Translations under genes and position numbers: made by a program
Source of the DNA: JABWBD01 sp040768665
GTDB taxonomy: Bacteria; Planctomycetota; Planctomycetia; Pirellulales; Thermoguttaceae
Length of the DNA stretch: 64,000 nt
Direction: 5' to 3'
NCBI GenBank assembly: GCA_040768665.1
Contig: JAXGMN010000025.1
Location: forward strand, 1 to 64,000
Notes under the pieces: model-generated
What the model was told of the DNA's origin: nothing
The model's input: only the letters and a program-made list of their open reading frames with translations
Databases searched by the model: none
Shown: in pieces, positions 50,171 through 60,911 of the stretch
Layout of the letters: the number at the start of each line of letters is the position of its first letter
Numbering within the stretch: the first letter of the stretch is position 1

Positions 50171-51450
50171 ATGTCCAGCAGCAGAACCGCCGTTTCCAGA
50201 CGGCGATTCCTGACGACCGCGGCGCAGGCCGGCGCGGTGCTCTCGTTGCCGCAGTTCGTGCCCGGCAAGGCCCTGGGGATGAGCGGCGCCGTGGCTCCGA
50301 GCCAACGGATCGTGCTCGGCGGCATCGGGTTGGGGCCGCGCGGCACCGCCGATCTGAGGTGTTTTCTCAGCAACTCCGACTTGCAGTTCGTCGCCATCTG
50401 CGACGTCCAGCAGGCGCGGCGCGAGGCGATCAAGAAGCTGGTCGATGAGACGTACGGCAACACCGACTGCGAGCTCTACAGCGACATGCACGAAATCCTC
50501 GCCCGGCAGGATATCGATGCGATGCTGATCGCGACGGGCGACCGCTGGCACACGATGGCGGCGATCACCGCGGCCCGCGCAGGCAAAGACGTGTATTGCG
50601 AAAAGCCCTGCTCGATGACGATTTCGGAGAGCCGGGCGTTGTCCGACACGTATCGCAGGTACGGACGCATCTACCAGGCGGGGACGCAACGGCGGAGCAT
50701 CGGCAATTTCCTTTTCGCCGCCGAGCTAGCCCATACCGGCAAGCTGGGCAAGCTCAAGACCGTACATGCCAATACGCTGCACCCGGCCACAGCGGCACGA
50801 TTATTTGCCGGCCGAAACCGCTGCCAGCGAAGGACGAAGTCGACTGGCTGCGGTGGCTTGGGCCGTGTCCGTGGCGGCGCCACAGCTCGCAATACACCCG
50901 CGGCCGCTGGCGGGGCTACTTCGACTTCCATGGGGGCGGGATCCTGGAATGGGGCGCCCATACGGTCGACCTCTGCCAGTGGGCGGCACAGAAAGACGAC
51001 ACCGCCCCGGTTGAGTATGTTCCGGAGGGGAGCGGCGTAATCGCCACGTATGCCGACGGGCTGAAGCTCGTCATGCGAGACCAGGGGTGGATGGGCCTCG
51101 GGACGTGCAGCGTGCGGTACGAGGGCGAAGAGGGCTGGATCGAGACGGGCGACAGCGGGAAGTTCGCCATCTATCCCGAGTCGCTGCGAACGGAGCGAAC
51201 CGTGTTCACGATGGCGGGCACGGACCCGAGCTCGCACATTCGCAACTTCCTCGACTGCGTGAAGACCCGCGAGCCGGCGCATTCCAACGCGGACGTCTCG
51301 GCCCAATCGCATGTGGTCTGCCATGCCGCTTACATCGCCTGGCAACTCGGCCGGCCGCTGAAGTTCGATCCGGCCAAGGAGGAGTTCCCCGGCGAGGAAG
51401 AGGCAAACCGGATGCGGTCGCGGGCACTGCAGCAGCCCTGGCGCATATAA
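50171..51450 (+). pseudogene. Tat-exported Gfo/Idh/MocA oxidoreductase with two frameshifts
   Basis: ATG 50171 follows a strong AAGGAGAAGG. The N terminus carries a twin-arginine signal (AVSRRRFLTTAAQAGAVLSLP), then the Rossmann fold (RIVLGGIGLGPRGTADL, QFVAICDVQQARREAIKKLV) and the EKP motif (GKDVYCEKPCSMTISESRAL). Near 50796 and again near 50814 the frame moves on by one base: HPATA, then RHDYLPAE, then PLPAKDEVDWLRWLGPCPW, after which the C-terminal half runs to 51450 (WRGYFDFHGGGILEWGAHTVDLCQWA). The two shifts do not cancel. The product is broken unless both are assembly errors. Relatives act on sugars outside the cytoplasm. Confidence 0.85.
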
Positions 51451-51496
51451 GCACGGCATTGGATCAGGCAACCCTAGCTATCAGGAGAATCACGAT

Positions 51497-53444
51497 ATGA
51501 GTCGACGAAAAGACATTTTTTGGATCGTGGCGGCCTGCGTGCTCGCCATACTGCCTTCGGCGGTTTTCGCCCAACAGGTCCCGCCGGCAGAGGGTGATGA
51601 AGCGGCATTGATCGCCGTGCTCAAGTCGGACGCGGAAGCGTTCGACAAGGCGAAGGCCTGCCAGCGATTGGCAGTGATTGGCACGAAGGAGTGCGTACCC
51701 GCCTTGGCTGAACTGCTGACGGATAACGAGTTTTCGCACTACGCTCGCTATGGCCTCGAGCCCAATCCCAACCCGGCCGCGGGCGAGGCACTGCGGAACG
51801 CTTTGGACAAGGTCGAAGGCGGACTTCTCATCGGGGTCATCAATTCGGTCGGTATGCGCCGCGACGCCGGGGCGATTTCGAAGCTCAAGGGGTTCCTCGG
51901 CAATAGCGATGCGGCGGTCGTCGACGCGGCTGCCAATTCGCTGGCCCGGATTTGCACGCCTGAATCGGTCAAGATTCTCACCGACGCGCTCGGCGAGGCG
52001 AAGTCGCAGCAGCCCGTGGTGGCCGCGGCGTGCCTGACGGCTTGGCGATATCCTATTGACCGAAGGCAAGAAGGACGAGGCGAAGGCGGTTTTCGACAAG
52101 GTGCGCGAGGCGGAGGTGCCCGAGCACATTGAGATCGCCGCTCTCGAGGGAGCGATTCGTGCGCGCGGAGCCGACGGGCTCCCGATGTTGGTGGATTGTT
52201 TGCGATCGCCCAGAGATGTCGTCTTCAAGGTCGGCCTGGCGATGGCCCACGAACTGCCCGGAAACGAGGTGACCAAGGCGCTGCTTGACGAGCTGAAGAA
52301 ACTGGCCGCGTCGGCTGAGACTCGGCGGGCGCTGATGATCTACGTGCTCGGCGACCGGGGCGATAAGGCGGCGTTGCCGGCGGTGTTGGAGCTGGCGAAC
52401 CGCGGCGCGGATGCGGTGCGGCTGCCGGCCGTGCGGGTCTTGGCCGAGCTTGGCGATGCTTCGGCGATCCCCGCTCTCCTGGACGCAGCCGTAGCGGAAG
52501 GCGAACTGGCCGAAGCCGGCCGGGAGAGCCTGATCGAGCTGGAGGGAGATGAGGTCAACTCGAAGCTGGTCGGGATGCTCGGCGACAGCGAGGGGAAGAG
52601 GCTTGTGGAACTGATCGCCGTGGTGGGTAAGCGGGGCATCGGCAAGGCCGAGCCGACGCTTGCGAAACTGGCCGACAGCAAGGACCCCGGGGTCCGGCAG
52701 GCTGCCGTCGCGGCGCTGGGATCGACGGTCGGGCTGGACGGTTTTGCATCGCTGATCGATCGGCTGGCCAAGGCCGACTCGCCGGAGGCGGCGGCGGTTG
52801 CCAAGGACGCCCTGCAAAGGGCGGCGATGCGCGTGCCCGACCGCGCGGCGAGCGCGGCGATCGTGATCGAGAAGATGCAGAATGCCTCGACGCAGACCAA
52901 GGCCGAGCTGTTGGATTTGCTCGGGATCATTGGCGGCGCGAAGGCTCTCCATGGGGTCGCCGACGCGGCGAAGGAAGGAAGCGACGAGGTGCAGGAAGCG
53001 GCGACCCGGGTGCTCGGCGAATGGATGAGCGCCGACGCGGCTCCGGTGCTCTTGGAGCTTTCGAAGACCGGCCCGGAGAAGTTCCGAGTCCGCACGCTCC
53101 GCGGCTATCTGCGGATCGCGCGGCAGCTCGACGTTCCGGCGGAAGAGCGGGTGGCGATGTGCCGCAGAGCCCTGGAAGCAGCAAACCGTGACGCCGAGAA
53201 GCAACTCGCCTTGGAAGTGCTCGGCCGTTATCCTTCGGCCGAATCGCTGTCTCTGGTGGTTCCGTATCTGGATGCCGGCGAGCTGAAAGAGTCGGCCGCT
53301 GCGGCTGCCGTGGCGATTTCCGAAAAGCTCATCGGAGCCGAGCCGGCTGCCGTGGCCGACGCCATGAAGAAAGTGGTCGACACCACAGGAGATGCCGAGT
53401 TGAAGAAAAAAGCCGGCGGTCTGATGCGTCGGGCCAAGAAATAG
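51497..53444 (+). pseudogene. Exported HEAT-repeat protein, single frameshift
   Basis: Begins with a signal peptide (FWIVAACVLAILPSAVFAQQ) and about 12 HEAT-like repeats, such as ECVPALAELLTDNEFSHYARYGLE, DAGAISKLKGFLGNSDAAVVDAAANSLARI and EPTLAKLADSKDPGVRQAAVAALGS. At about 52041 one base is gained: the first frame leaves homology after AAACLTA, and the other resumes with LGDILLTEGKKDEAKAVFDKV and runs on to 53444. Total about 648 codons with only this lesion, so it may be a sequencing error. It follows the Gfo/Idh gene by 46 bp, a pairing known in planctomycetes. Likely a periplasmic protein-protein interaction scaffold. Confidence 0.8.
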
Positions 53445-53478
53445 GTCTTGCGGGTCCCTGCGAGACTCGCGAGTTTGA

Positions 53479-53518
53479 GCCGTGCCCGGTGCCGGTCGAG
53501 GCGCCGGGCACGGTTTTT
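53479..53518 (+). terminator. Rho-independent terminator of the HEAT gene
   Basis: CCGTGCCCGGTGCC and GGCGCCGGGCACGG form a 14-bp stem with one mismatch and a 6-base loop, followed by TTTTT. It ends the rightward Gfo/Idh-HEAT unit. Confidence 0.85.
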
Positions 53519-53529
53519 CTGGCTGCTCG

Positions 53530-53645
53530 AGAAGCCGACGGAGGTAACCTTCGCCGTCGGTAATGCTCTTTTCGACGCTTCCGAAGTCCACCATGCCGGT
53601 GAAGACCAGCCCGCGCTCATAGGCTTCCAGCCAGCGGGCATGAGC
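53530..53645 (-). other. Possible coding remnant
   Basis: Directly behind the stop of the isomerase-like gene, another minus-strand frame reads ARWLEAYERGLVFTGMVDF and SVEKSITDGEGYLRRLLEQPEKP, which looks like the end of a real protein. There is no start of its own. It may be the tail of a lost neighbour or an older C terminus of the isomerase-like gene. I cannot name the family. Confidence 0.3.
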
Positions 53646-53647
53646 CG

Positions 53648-55279
53648 TCAGGCGGCATGGAGTATGCACTCGACCTTGAGAATGTCCGCCATCCGGCTCA
53701 GCTCCTGCGTGTAATCTCCGTAGACCATCACGTAGTGGTGCCCGAAGGTCGCCGTCCGCAAATGCAGCGCCTCTGGATCCTTGACGCGAATCAAGGTCTC
53801 GGTGGAGCAGCGCTCCGAGGCGAACCCTCTCATTCCCACAACTTCCGCCTTGGTAAGCAGCAGCTTCGTGGTCGCAGGGTTGAACCGGCCGAGGGTGACC
53901 GTCTTCTCCTTGATCTTCGTGAAGTCAACCTTGAACGACGCGCCCCAGCCGGGCTGGCCCGGTTTCCCGGGAACGAAGTTTCTTATCTCGAACGGAAGAT
54001 CAGGCGTTTCAAATCCCTCCATCTTGAGCGTGGGCACGTTGTGCCCGAACGTGAAGTCGGCCTCCCCTTTGACCTTGTCATCTACCCAGAAATAGGGCGC
54101 GAAGAACGGCGGCTCCGGACCGGGACGGTAGGGATTCAGATTCCCCATGTAGGCCGATTTGTTCGCAATGGCGCTGAACAACTTCATCGCAAGCAAGCAC
54201 CCGATCTCGCCCTCGCAGGCGGTCGCATACCCTTCACCGCTGAACAGCGAAAACGCCACGCACGGGGTGATCTTCCAAGCCATAGGCAACTTGCTTGAGC
54301 AGAACTCGATGCAATCGATGCTGTAGGCGTTGCAGTTGTGTTTCGCCATCAGCGAGCGGATCGTCTGGTAGAATAGCAGGTTGTTTTTGAACAACTCCCG
54401 GTCCATGTGCACGGCCTTCGCCTGGTTGAGCAGCCTGTCGCCGACTCGTTCCACCTCCGCCATGGCGGCCGGATCCTTGAGGATTTTGTCCCGTTCGCCG
54501 GCAAGCTCGGTGTAGTCCACCATGGTGGCGCCGATGCCGAACTTGTTCTTCAGGTCGTTGAAATCGCTGACCGACCCACGCAGGTAGCCAGGGCCTTTCA
54601 CCGCGCCTCCAATGTCCGTGACCAGCAGCATGTTGGTCTGGCGAAACGCTTTCCTCGCCCGCAGCAAGGCGATCAGCTTGTTCAGGCCGCCATACGCATA
54701 GTCGGCGTAGCCCTCGGCCCCCATGCTGTCCAGGTAGGCCGCAACGGTCCGGCCGAAGTGTCCCGAACCCACGATGGGAGTCTTGCACATTTCGTGCAGT
54801 GCGGAGGCAAAATAGACTTCGTGATGCGAGCTCAGGTTGTAGCCTCGGAGCACGTAGAGGTCCACCTGGTCCATGTCGGCCTGGAGGTCGCTCAGGTCCT
54901 TGGCCAGCAATCGAGTGTTCTCGTGAAACTCCATATAGACCGGCTCGAACATGTTGGCTTCGGGAGGCAGGCTGTCGCGGAATCTCTTCACGGTCTGGGC
55001 GTACTTCTGCCGCGCGTCGGCCCTTTCGGCATCGGGGCCCAAGGTCATCTCGCTGTACCGGCAGGGCCCTTCCCAGATGGAACTGTGAATCATCGCATAA
55101 TAGATGAGGTTCACGTTGAGCTTCATGTCGCGGGGATTCCCGCCGCCCGCGGCCCCGGATGAAGTGGGTTCGCAAGCCGCATTCGGGCGGACCTCGGCCT
55201 CGGCGGCGTTGCCGGCCAGCACCATGCCCGTCAGGCCCAGGCCGGCCCCTTTCAAAAACCCCCGTCGGTTGGTATTCAT
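53648..55279 (-). CDS. Tat-exported L-fucose/L-arabinose isomerase-like protein
   Basis: A 543-aa protein with a twin-arginine signal (NRRGFLKGAGLGLTGMVLAG). The body resembles the sugar-isomerase (FucI/AraA-like) fold: GSGHFGRTVAAYLDSMGAEGYADY, FGIGATMVDYTELAGERDKIL, NAYSIDCIEFC, AFSLFSGEGYATACEGEIGCLLAMKLF (the EGD-type metal-site region of fucose isomerases reads CEGEIG) and a C-terminal beta domain. Export of such an enzyme in a folded, metal-loaded state fits the Tat signal. The substrate is unknown. The start ATG 55279 begins the signal peptide; earlier codons are not family-like. Confidence 0.72.
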   Translation of the reverse strand: MNTNRRGFLKGAGLGLTGMVLAGNAAEAEVRPNAACEPTSSGAAGGGNPRDMKLNVNLIYYAMIHSSIWEGPCRYSEMTLGPDAERADARQKYAQTVKRFRDSLPPEANMFEPVYMEFHENTRLLAKDLSDLQADMDQVDLYVLRGYNLSSHHEVYFASALHEMCKTPIVGSGHFGRTVAAYLDSMGAEGYADYAYGGLNKLIALLRARKAFRQTNMLLVTDIGGAVKGPGYLRGSVSDFNDLKNKFGIGATMVDYTELAGERDKILKDPAAMAEVERVGDRLLNQAKAVHMDRELFKNNLLFYQTIRSLMAKHNCNAYSIDCIEFCSSKLPMAWKITPCVAFSLFSGEGYATACEGEIGCLLAMKLFSAIANKSAYMGNLNPYRPGPEPPFFAPYFWVDDKVKGEADFTFGHNVPTLKMEGFETPDLPFEIRNFVPGKPGQPGWGASFKVDFTKIKEKTVTLGRFNPATTKLLLTKAEVVGMRGFASERCSTETLIRVKDPEALHLRTATFGHHYVMVYGDYTQELSRMADILKVECILHAA

Positions 55280-55558
55280 GGCATTCCGGCTCCTTGGTAA
55301 CTGAACGTGTTCGAACTGGTGAATTCCCGGATTTCCCAAATAGGCTCCGCTTGGATACGCTGCGAGCAGCAACACTTTCCCCATATTAACGAAGCGGCTG
55401 GTGGCTTTCCATCGCGGGCATTGCAGGAAATCACGGGGTCGAAAGAGGTTTGGAAAAGGGAGGAATCCATGCCGTACACCAGAGCTTGCAGGGAGCCGGA
55501 CGGGGATGAATAATGGATGCCGTCATTTGCCCCCCGAGCCTCATAGTTGGAAGGTGTC

Positions 55559-56809
55559 GTGGCCGAGTCATTCGATCCCTACCGCGACTGGCTGGGCTTT
55601 GCCAGTGAGCAACGGCCGGCAACGCACTACGCTTTGTTCGGGCTGAAACCCCTGGAAAGCGATGCGGACGAGATCCGCAGGGCAATTGCTCAGCTCATGG
55701 CCAAGGTTCGCGGCATCCGTCCCGGCAATCGCGTCCAGGTGTGGCAGGAGATGATCGATCAGATCTCGGTTGCCAAGGCCTGCCTGACGGATGCAGCAGC
55801 CAAGGCGGCCTACGATGCCCAACTGCGAGGAAGCCCGGTTATGGCGCGACCGGCATCGCAACAGCCAGGTTGTCCTCGGCCGATTCCCATCGCTCCGCAA
55901 GACTATCCCCCCCCTCAGCCCGCGGATCCCTCGCAGGCTGGCCAGGCATGGTCCGGCCAGCGCGGCGCAGCGGTCGATCGGCCCGACGATGCCCCGTGTG
56001 CGCCCGAGGCTTCTGTAGTTCCATTCATGGTTCCCTCGGAGATTGTTGCAGGGCCGCAGGCTTGGTTAAGGCGGCGGAAGACCTCGGTCGCCCATCGGAC
56101 GGTCAAGTGGCTGTTGAGCTTGCTGGTGTTGCTGGCGATTGGGATCGGGTCTGTCAGGTATTATGGGTACCTCAACGACCGGTCCCTCGCTCGCGTTGGG
56201 CAAGGCGAGCTGAAGGCCGTCGAGACACTCGCGGAGCGAGCGCCCGGTCGCGACTCCGGGGGCACGGCTGCCGACGAATTCTTGAGGGCCAGCATGCAGG
56301 AGAACCTGAGGGACTTGGTTGCGGCCCTGGCCGCCCGAGACGTTCCATCCGCGGAGGGGTTCTTGGCCCAAGCCCGTGCCAACGCCTCCTCGCCCGACGA
56401 TCAGAAGACCGTCGAAAAGTACGAGAAGCTCATCGACGACGTACGGGAATTCTGGCGGATCATTCAGGATCGCGTGAGCAAGTTTCGGCCTCAGGAAGAG
56501 GTGGCCTTGGGCAAAACGCGGATCATCGTCCTCGAGGCCCGGGAGGGACAATTTTCCTTCCGGTACGGCAGAAAGATTTTCAAGGGTACGATCGAAACCA
56601 TGCCTTACTGGCTGGTGGCCGTGCTGGCCGACGGCAACCTGGACAGCGACGGTCGATCCAAGGAGCTGTACGGCGCGTTCCTGGCGGTCGATCCCGAAGG
56701 CGACCGCGCACGTGCCAGGGCCCTTTGGTCGGAGGCCGCGACCGAGGGCATCAAGATCGATGAATCGCTCCCCTCGCTCGATTCGCTGCTGGTAACGCGA
56801 GAGGAGTAA
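55559..56809 (+). CDS. J-domain-like N terminus plus transmembrane protein
   Basis: A 416-aa protein. Residues 1-90 (FDPYRDWLGF, THYALFGLKPLESDADEIRRAIAQLMAKVR, AKACLTDAAAKAAYDAQL) have the helical spacing of a J-like domain as found in planctomycete proteins, but the HPD motif is absent. A proline-rich linker, a transmembrane helix (VKWLLSLLVLLAIGIGSV, about 187-205) and a soluble C-terminal domain follow. GTG 55559 has GGAAGG 4 nt before it. Function unknown; such proteins are often membrane-bound scaffolds. Confidence 0.65.
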   Translation: MAESFDPYRDWLGFASEQRPATHYALFGLKPLESDADEIRRAIAQLMAKVRGIRPGNRVQVWQEMIDQISVAKACLTDAAAKAAYDAQLRGSPVMARPASQQPGCPRPIPIAPQDYPPPQPADPSQAGQAWSGQRGAAVDRPDDAPCAPEASVVPFMVPSEIVAGPQAWLRRRKTSVAHRTVKWLLSLLVLLAIGIGSVRYYGYLNDRSLARVGQGELKAVETLAERAPGRDSGGTAADEFLRASMQENLRDLVAALAARDVPSAEGFLAQARANASSPDDQKTVEKYEKLIDDVREFWRIIQDRVSKFRPQEEVALGKTRIIVLEAREGQFSFRYGRKIFKGTIETMPYWLVAVLADGNLDSDGRSKELYGAFLAVDPEGDRARARALWSEAATEGIKIDESLPSLDSLLVTREE

Positions 56810-56842
56810 TCAGGCGAGCGGCCGATGAGAGTTTGCCCGCAT

Positions 56843-56876
56843 ATCAGCCCGGCTGCTCGGAAGCAGCCGGGCTGAT
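56843..56876. terminator. Hairpin between convergent genes
   Basis: ATCAGCCCGGCTGC and GCAGCCGGGCTGAT form a perfect 14-bp stem with a 6-base loop, midway between the convergent J-like and PPC genes. A T-run is lacking on both sides, so a bidirectional terminator is likely but not certain. Confidence 0.55.
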
Positions 56877-56913
56877 GGCGATTGTGACCGGATGCGATCA
56901 TCTGTCACGCGCC

Positions 56914-59158
56914 TTATTCGGCGCCTTCGCATTCGGCGACTTTCTCGCGGTAGAACTCCGGAGAAAGCAGCCCTTCGTCGAACAATCTCTCCAATTCCCG
57001 TAATCGCCGGGCCACTTGCGCTTTGGTGAACTTCGGTTTCTCGGCCGGGGCCTTCGCGGGCGGGGACTCCGCCGCCGTCGTTTCGGGTTTGCGGCGCGGC
57101 TTCGAGTTTTCGGCCGTGGGGTCGACGACCAGGGCCTTCAGCTCCCTGGCCGGCACGAGATGCCGCCACAGGAATGCCTGCATCTGATCCTCCGCCGGCA
57201 CGGCCTCGTAGATGACCTGGTTTGAGCCGATCATTGCACTTCCGTGGACTGCCAGGTCGTATAACCCGGGCTTCACACCCGAGTCGGCTCGGATCGTCAG
57301 TTTCGCGACGGCCTCGTACTCGCTGATGAGCACCGGATCGGCCGAGATTCCCGGGGGCGGGTCGTTCAGATCCACTTTGATCGGCTCGGCGAAGCCTTCT
57401 CTCCGGTAGACGAAGACGCTCAGGGTATCGCTGCCGCCGCTTCGCAGAAAGACGCTCGACGGCACCACCCGCAATGCAAAATCCGGCCGAGGTCGGCTGA
57501 TCCGCAGCCGGTAGACATAATCCGTTCCGCCGCTGCGGGTGGTGTCGCCCAAGCGGACTTGATACGTGCCGTCGGCGGGCAGCGTGGTCGTGAAGTAGGA
57601 ATCGGCATAGCGAGTGTCCGTTCCGGCCTCGGGGTCGTCGCTGTCGTCGTTCACCGCCAACAGTTTGCCCTGGGCGTCCGTAAGCGTCAGCAGGCTGTCC
57701 AGCATGGAATTGAGCCGCCGGGCCTTGACCTCGGCCACGATCGTTTCGCCTTCGCGCCCGGTGAACTGAAACACGTCCCAATCGTCGGCCACGTCGATGC
57801 GGCCATTGACGATCATGGGGAGCTCGACCTTTTGGGCATGCTCCGGGTCGTTGTTGGGCTCCGTTTCATTACACTCCGGCAGCGTGTCCGGCGCAAACAG
57901 CACGCGGTTGGACTCCCGGCCGTTCTTGGTCGCCTTGAGGACGTGATATCCCGTCTCGGAATCTTCGATCGGCGGACTCAAGGCGGCCCCCTCGATGTTC
58001 CAGCCCTCGACGGCGATGGGCGGCGACGTGCCGAACTTCGCCCCCAGCGGAAAGATGCTCGTTACCAGCAGCGACTCGTCGATCGTCACGCGATAGACGA
58101 AATCCTCCCGCCCACGATAGATCGAGTCATTGATCGCCAAGACATACTCGCCGTCCTTGGGCACATCGAACATGATCAGCGGATCGGGGTTGAAGAAGAA
58201 GCGGTCGTTGTAAGCCACCTCCTTGCCCTGGGCGTCGTAAAGGGTCAGCACGGGTTCGAACCAGCCGGGAACGGCATCGGCGATGAACGGCACCAACTCC
58301 CGGGCGGAGGTCGCGATCACCAGCCGCTGACCATACTTGGCCTTGAAGCGATAGCGGTGCACTTCGCCCGACGCGATCTGGCCGTTCACCGTGCAAGGCA
58401 CGGTAATCGAACGCTCGGCTTCGTTGTCGCCCCGCCTGCGCAGGGCCAGCGCCTCTTTGCCGAGAACCTGCTGCTCGCCGGTGAGCATCGGCGCGCGGCT
58501 GACTTCCGGCAATTGGCCCACGTAGAAGACCATCGCGTTCGACGGGCCGCGGTCGCCGATGATCCGCAACTCGCGCTTGCCGGGCAGGGCCTCAGGGGTG
58601 ATCGTGATGTCGGCGATCACGAGGCTCGAGATCGCTGCGCAGGCCGGCCGCAGCACGTATTCGGCCATCCGGGTGCGAATCTGGATGACCGTGCCCAGGA
58701 TCTCCGGGTCGATGCCCAACTTCTGCGGGTCGATTGTCGAACGCGTATTCTTAACCCCCAGGGCGTTAAGACGCGTCACCTTTTCCTGGCTCACCACCGG
58801 CACGTCCGCGTCCGCCATCGTATCGGGCGTTTCGGTGGCTTCCATGAGCATCTCCCACTTGGCCTTTGGCACAGGCGCCCTTGAACGCATCCAGTTGTTC
58901 CCTTAGCAGGGTTACGTCCTGTGTGCCCAGTTTGCGCAGATACGCGACAACCTTTCCGGAGACACCCTTGCCGGTGACGATGACTTCGTTGACGCCGTCG
59001 AGATTTTGCCCCCCGAGCTTGATCCGGAACGTCGTGCCTTGTTGTCCGCCAGCCGGGTAGACGTATCCGAGGTAGGGTCGGACCTGGGCATTGGCCGCCG
59101 CAGCCATGGCCAGCGCCGCAGCCATGGCCACCAGCGCGCGTTGCTGAATACTACTCAT
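56914..59158 (-). pseudogene. Exported pre-peptidase (PPC) domain protein with single frameshift
   Basis: ATG 59158 starts a signal peptide (VAMAAALAMAAAANAQ) and an IPT/TIG-like strand pattern (YVYPAGGQQGTTFRIKLGGQNLDGVNEVIVTGKGV). At about 58880 the frame shifts by one base, from REQLDAFKGA to PVPKAKWEMLMEATETPDTM, and then runs 650 codons: two PPC-like domains (VNGQIASGEVHRYRFKAKYGQRLVIATSAREL; VNGRIDVADDWDVFQFTGREGETIVAEVKARRL) and a C-terminal helical tail rich in Lys/Pro. With only one lesion in 748 codons an assembly error is possible. In planctomycetes this gene type stands beside DUF1501 and PSD1 genes, as here, but now an IS110 remnant lies between. Confidence 0.82.
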
Positions 59159-59412
59159 AAGATGGCTCCGCTGTTTTCGCGATCGCTACGTCTCAAACTG
59201 TCAGTACGGCAGCCCGGGAAAGGGAACTGGCTCCGTCGCAAACGGAGATTTTCCGCGAGGCCGGAGGTTGCCGCGACGGTGCCTGTCCTCTTCCCGGGTG
59301 GATCAACTCGATGGCCCGTTGAAAAGACCTACTATGAACAGTCAAGGGCGTCATGGCAAGATTCCCGAGTTTTTTCGAAAGAGTTTGTTGAGCCGGGCTT
59401 GTGGGTAATTCG

Positions 59413-60635
59413 TTAGGACTTCTTCGGAGGGCGTTTTTTGAAGGGGCGATTGTCGGTGAGCAGTCGCCAGACGACACGGGCCAGGCGGTCGGCGACGATG
59501 ATCGAGGCTTCGGTGTGGCTGCAGGCCTTTGCGGCGGTACTTTTTGTAGCGGCGGAGGAAGTAGTCGTGCTTGCGATAGATGACGAACGCGGCCTGGTAG
59601 AGAGCTCGTCGGAGTGGGGAGCCGCGTTTACTGATCTTCGAGCGGCCGCGGACCGTGTCGCCGGAGTCATGGACACTGGGATCCAGCCCCGCATAGGCAA
59701 CGTACTGGCCTGGGGGTGGAGAAGTCGCGGATACTGTCGCTCTCGGCATGGATGGATGCGGCCAGCACGGGTCCGATTCCCAGCGAGAGCAAGGGCGAGC
59801 CGGCTTCGAGGATGCGGGCTTCGAGTTGCTCGTCGATTTGGGCCACCTGCTGTTCGATGAGTTCGAAGTACTGGAAGATGTCGTGAAGCTGCTGGGCGAT
59901 CAGCGTGGTCGCTTGCGGCGTGCCGATCGAGTGGCTTGCCTTCTGGAGCAGTTGATCGATTTTGTCGTCGGAGATTTGGCGGCGGCTGACACGGCGAAGC
60001 AGATTGCGAACCTCGTCGGCCGCGCGAGATAATCTGGCGCGGATCGATGCCGATTTCCCGGATCAACGCGTGTGGACGGGAGCAACGGCTTGAGAAGACG
60101 CTTTCGTATTCGGGAAAGACCCGATCCAGCAGGGTTTGCGCGTAGCGTTCCATGTCGGTGTGGGCCTGCACCAGCCGCCAGCGATGCCGCACCAGCAATC
60201 GCAGTTCGACGGTTTTCTCATCGGGGACGCGGGTAGCGCGGGCTTCGCCGCTGAGGATGACCCTGGCGATCCCGAGGGAATCGATCGGGTCAGTTTTGGT
60301 CTTGCGGATGCAGTGCCTATGCGGGCATTGGTCTGGATGGGATTGAGCACGACACAGCAGTAGCCGCGTCGGGTCAGTTCCCAATACATACATATCCAGT
60401 AGTGGCCGGTGGCCTCCATGGCGATGAGCGTCTTGCCTGGTCCGCCGGCCTTTTGGAGCACTTCGCTTTCCAGCAGGTCGATGCCTTCGCGGGTGTTGGA
60501 GAAGGAAGCGAGTCGGGCGAGGACTTCACCCTGCGGCGAGACGGCCGTTGCCGAATGTTTCCGCTTGCCGATATCGATGCCGACGACAGCCCGGCCACGT
60601 GCGTGGATGGGGCCTTCTTGAGGATTAGCAATCAT
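59413..60635 (-). pseudogene. IS110-family transposase, decayed
   Basis: The N terminus (from ATG 60635, with CAGGAGAATCACC before it) is VVGIDIGKRKHSATAVSPQGEV and later MEATGHYWICMYWELTRRGY, typical of the DEDD domain of IS110/IS1111 elements. Then the frame changes repeatedly: KTDPIDSLGIARVILSGEARATRVPDE, RNLLRRVSRRQISDDKIDQLL, and the transposase_20 tail YAGLDPSVHDSGDTVRGRSKISKRGSPLRRALYQAAF. At least four shifts are present, so it is dead. IS110 elements have no long terminal inverted repeats and none are visible. It separates the PPC gene from DUF1501. Confidence 0.8.
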
Positions 60636-60911
60636 GGTGATTCTCCTGAAGGTATTGCTGGGCGACCGCGGTTGCGGTCCGATGTTGGTGCGAGGATGGA
60701 GGAAGATTCGATATCCAACGGCCTAAGCCAAAACCTCGTGGGTGATCCGGAGCGTCCGTGGTTGAAGGCGGGGGAGCGGCCCAAGCATCGTCTCCAACCG
60801 ACTCATACTTGGCCTTTAGGCGTGGTCCAAAAGCTGCGGGTCACAATCTTTGCTGGTGGATCAGGTTCCGAGGTGACAGGCGTGGCATCCCGCGCGTGGG
60901 GTAAGTGTGTG

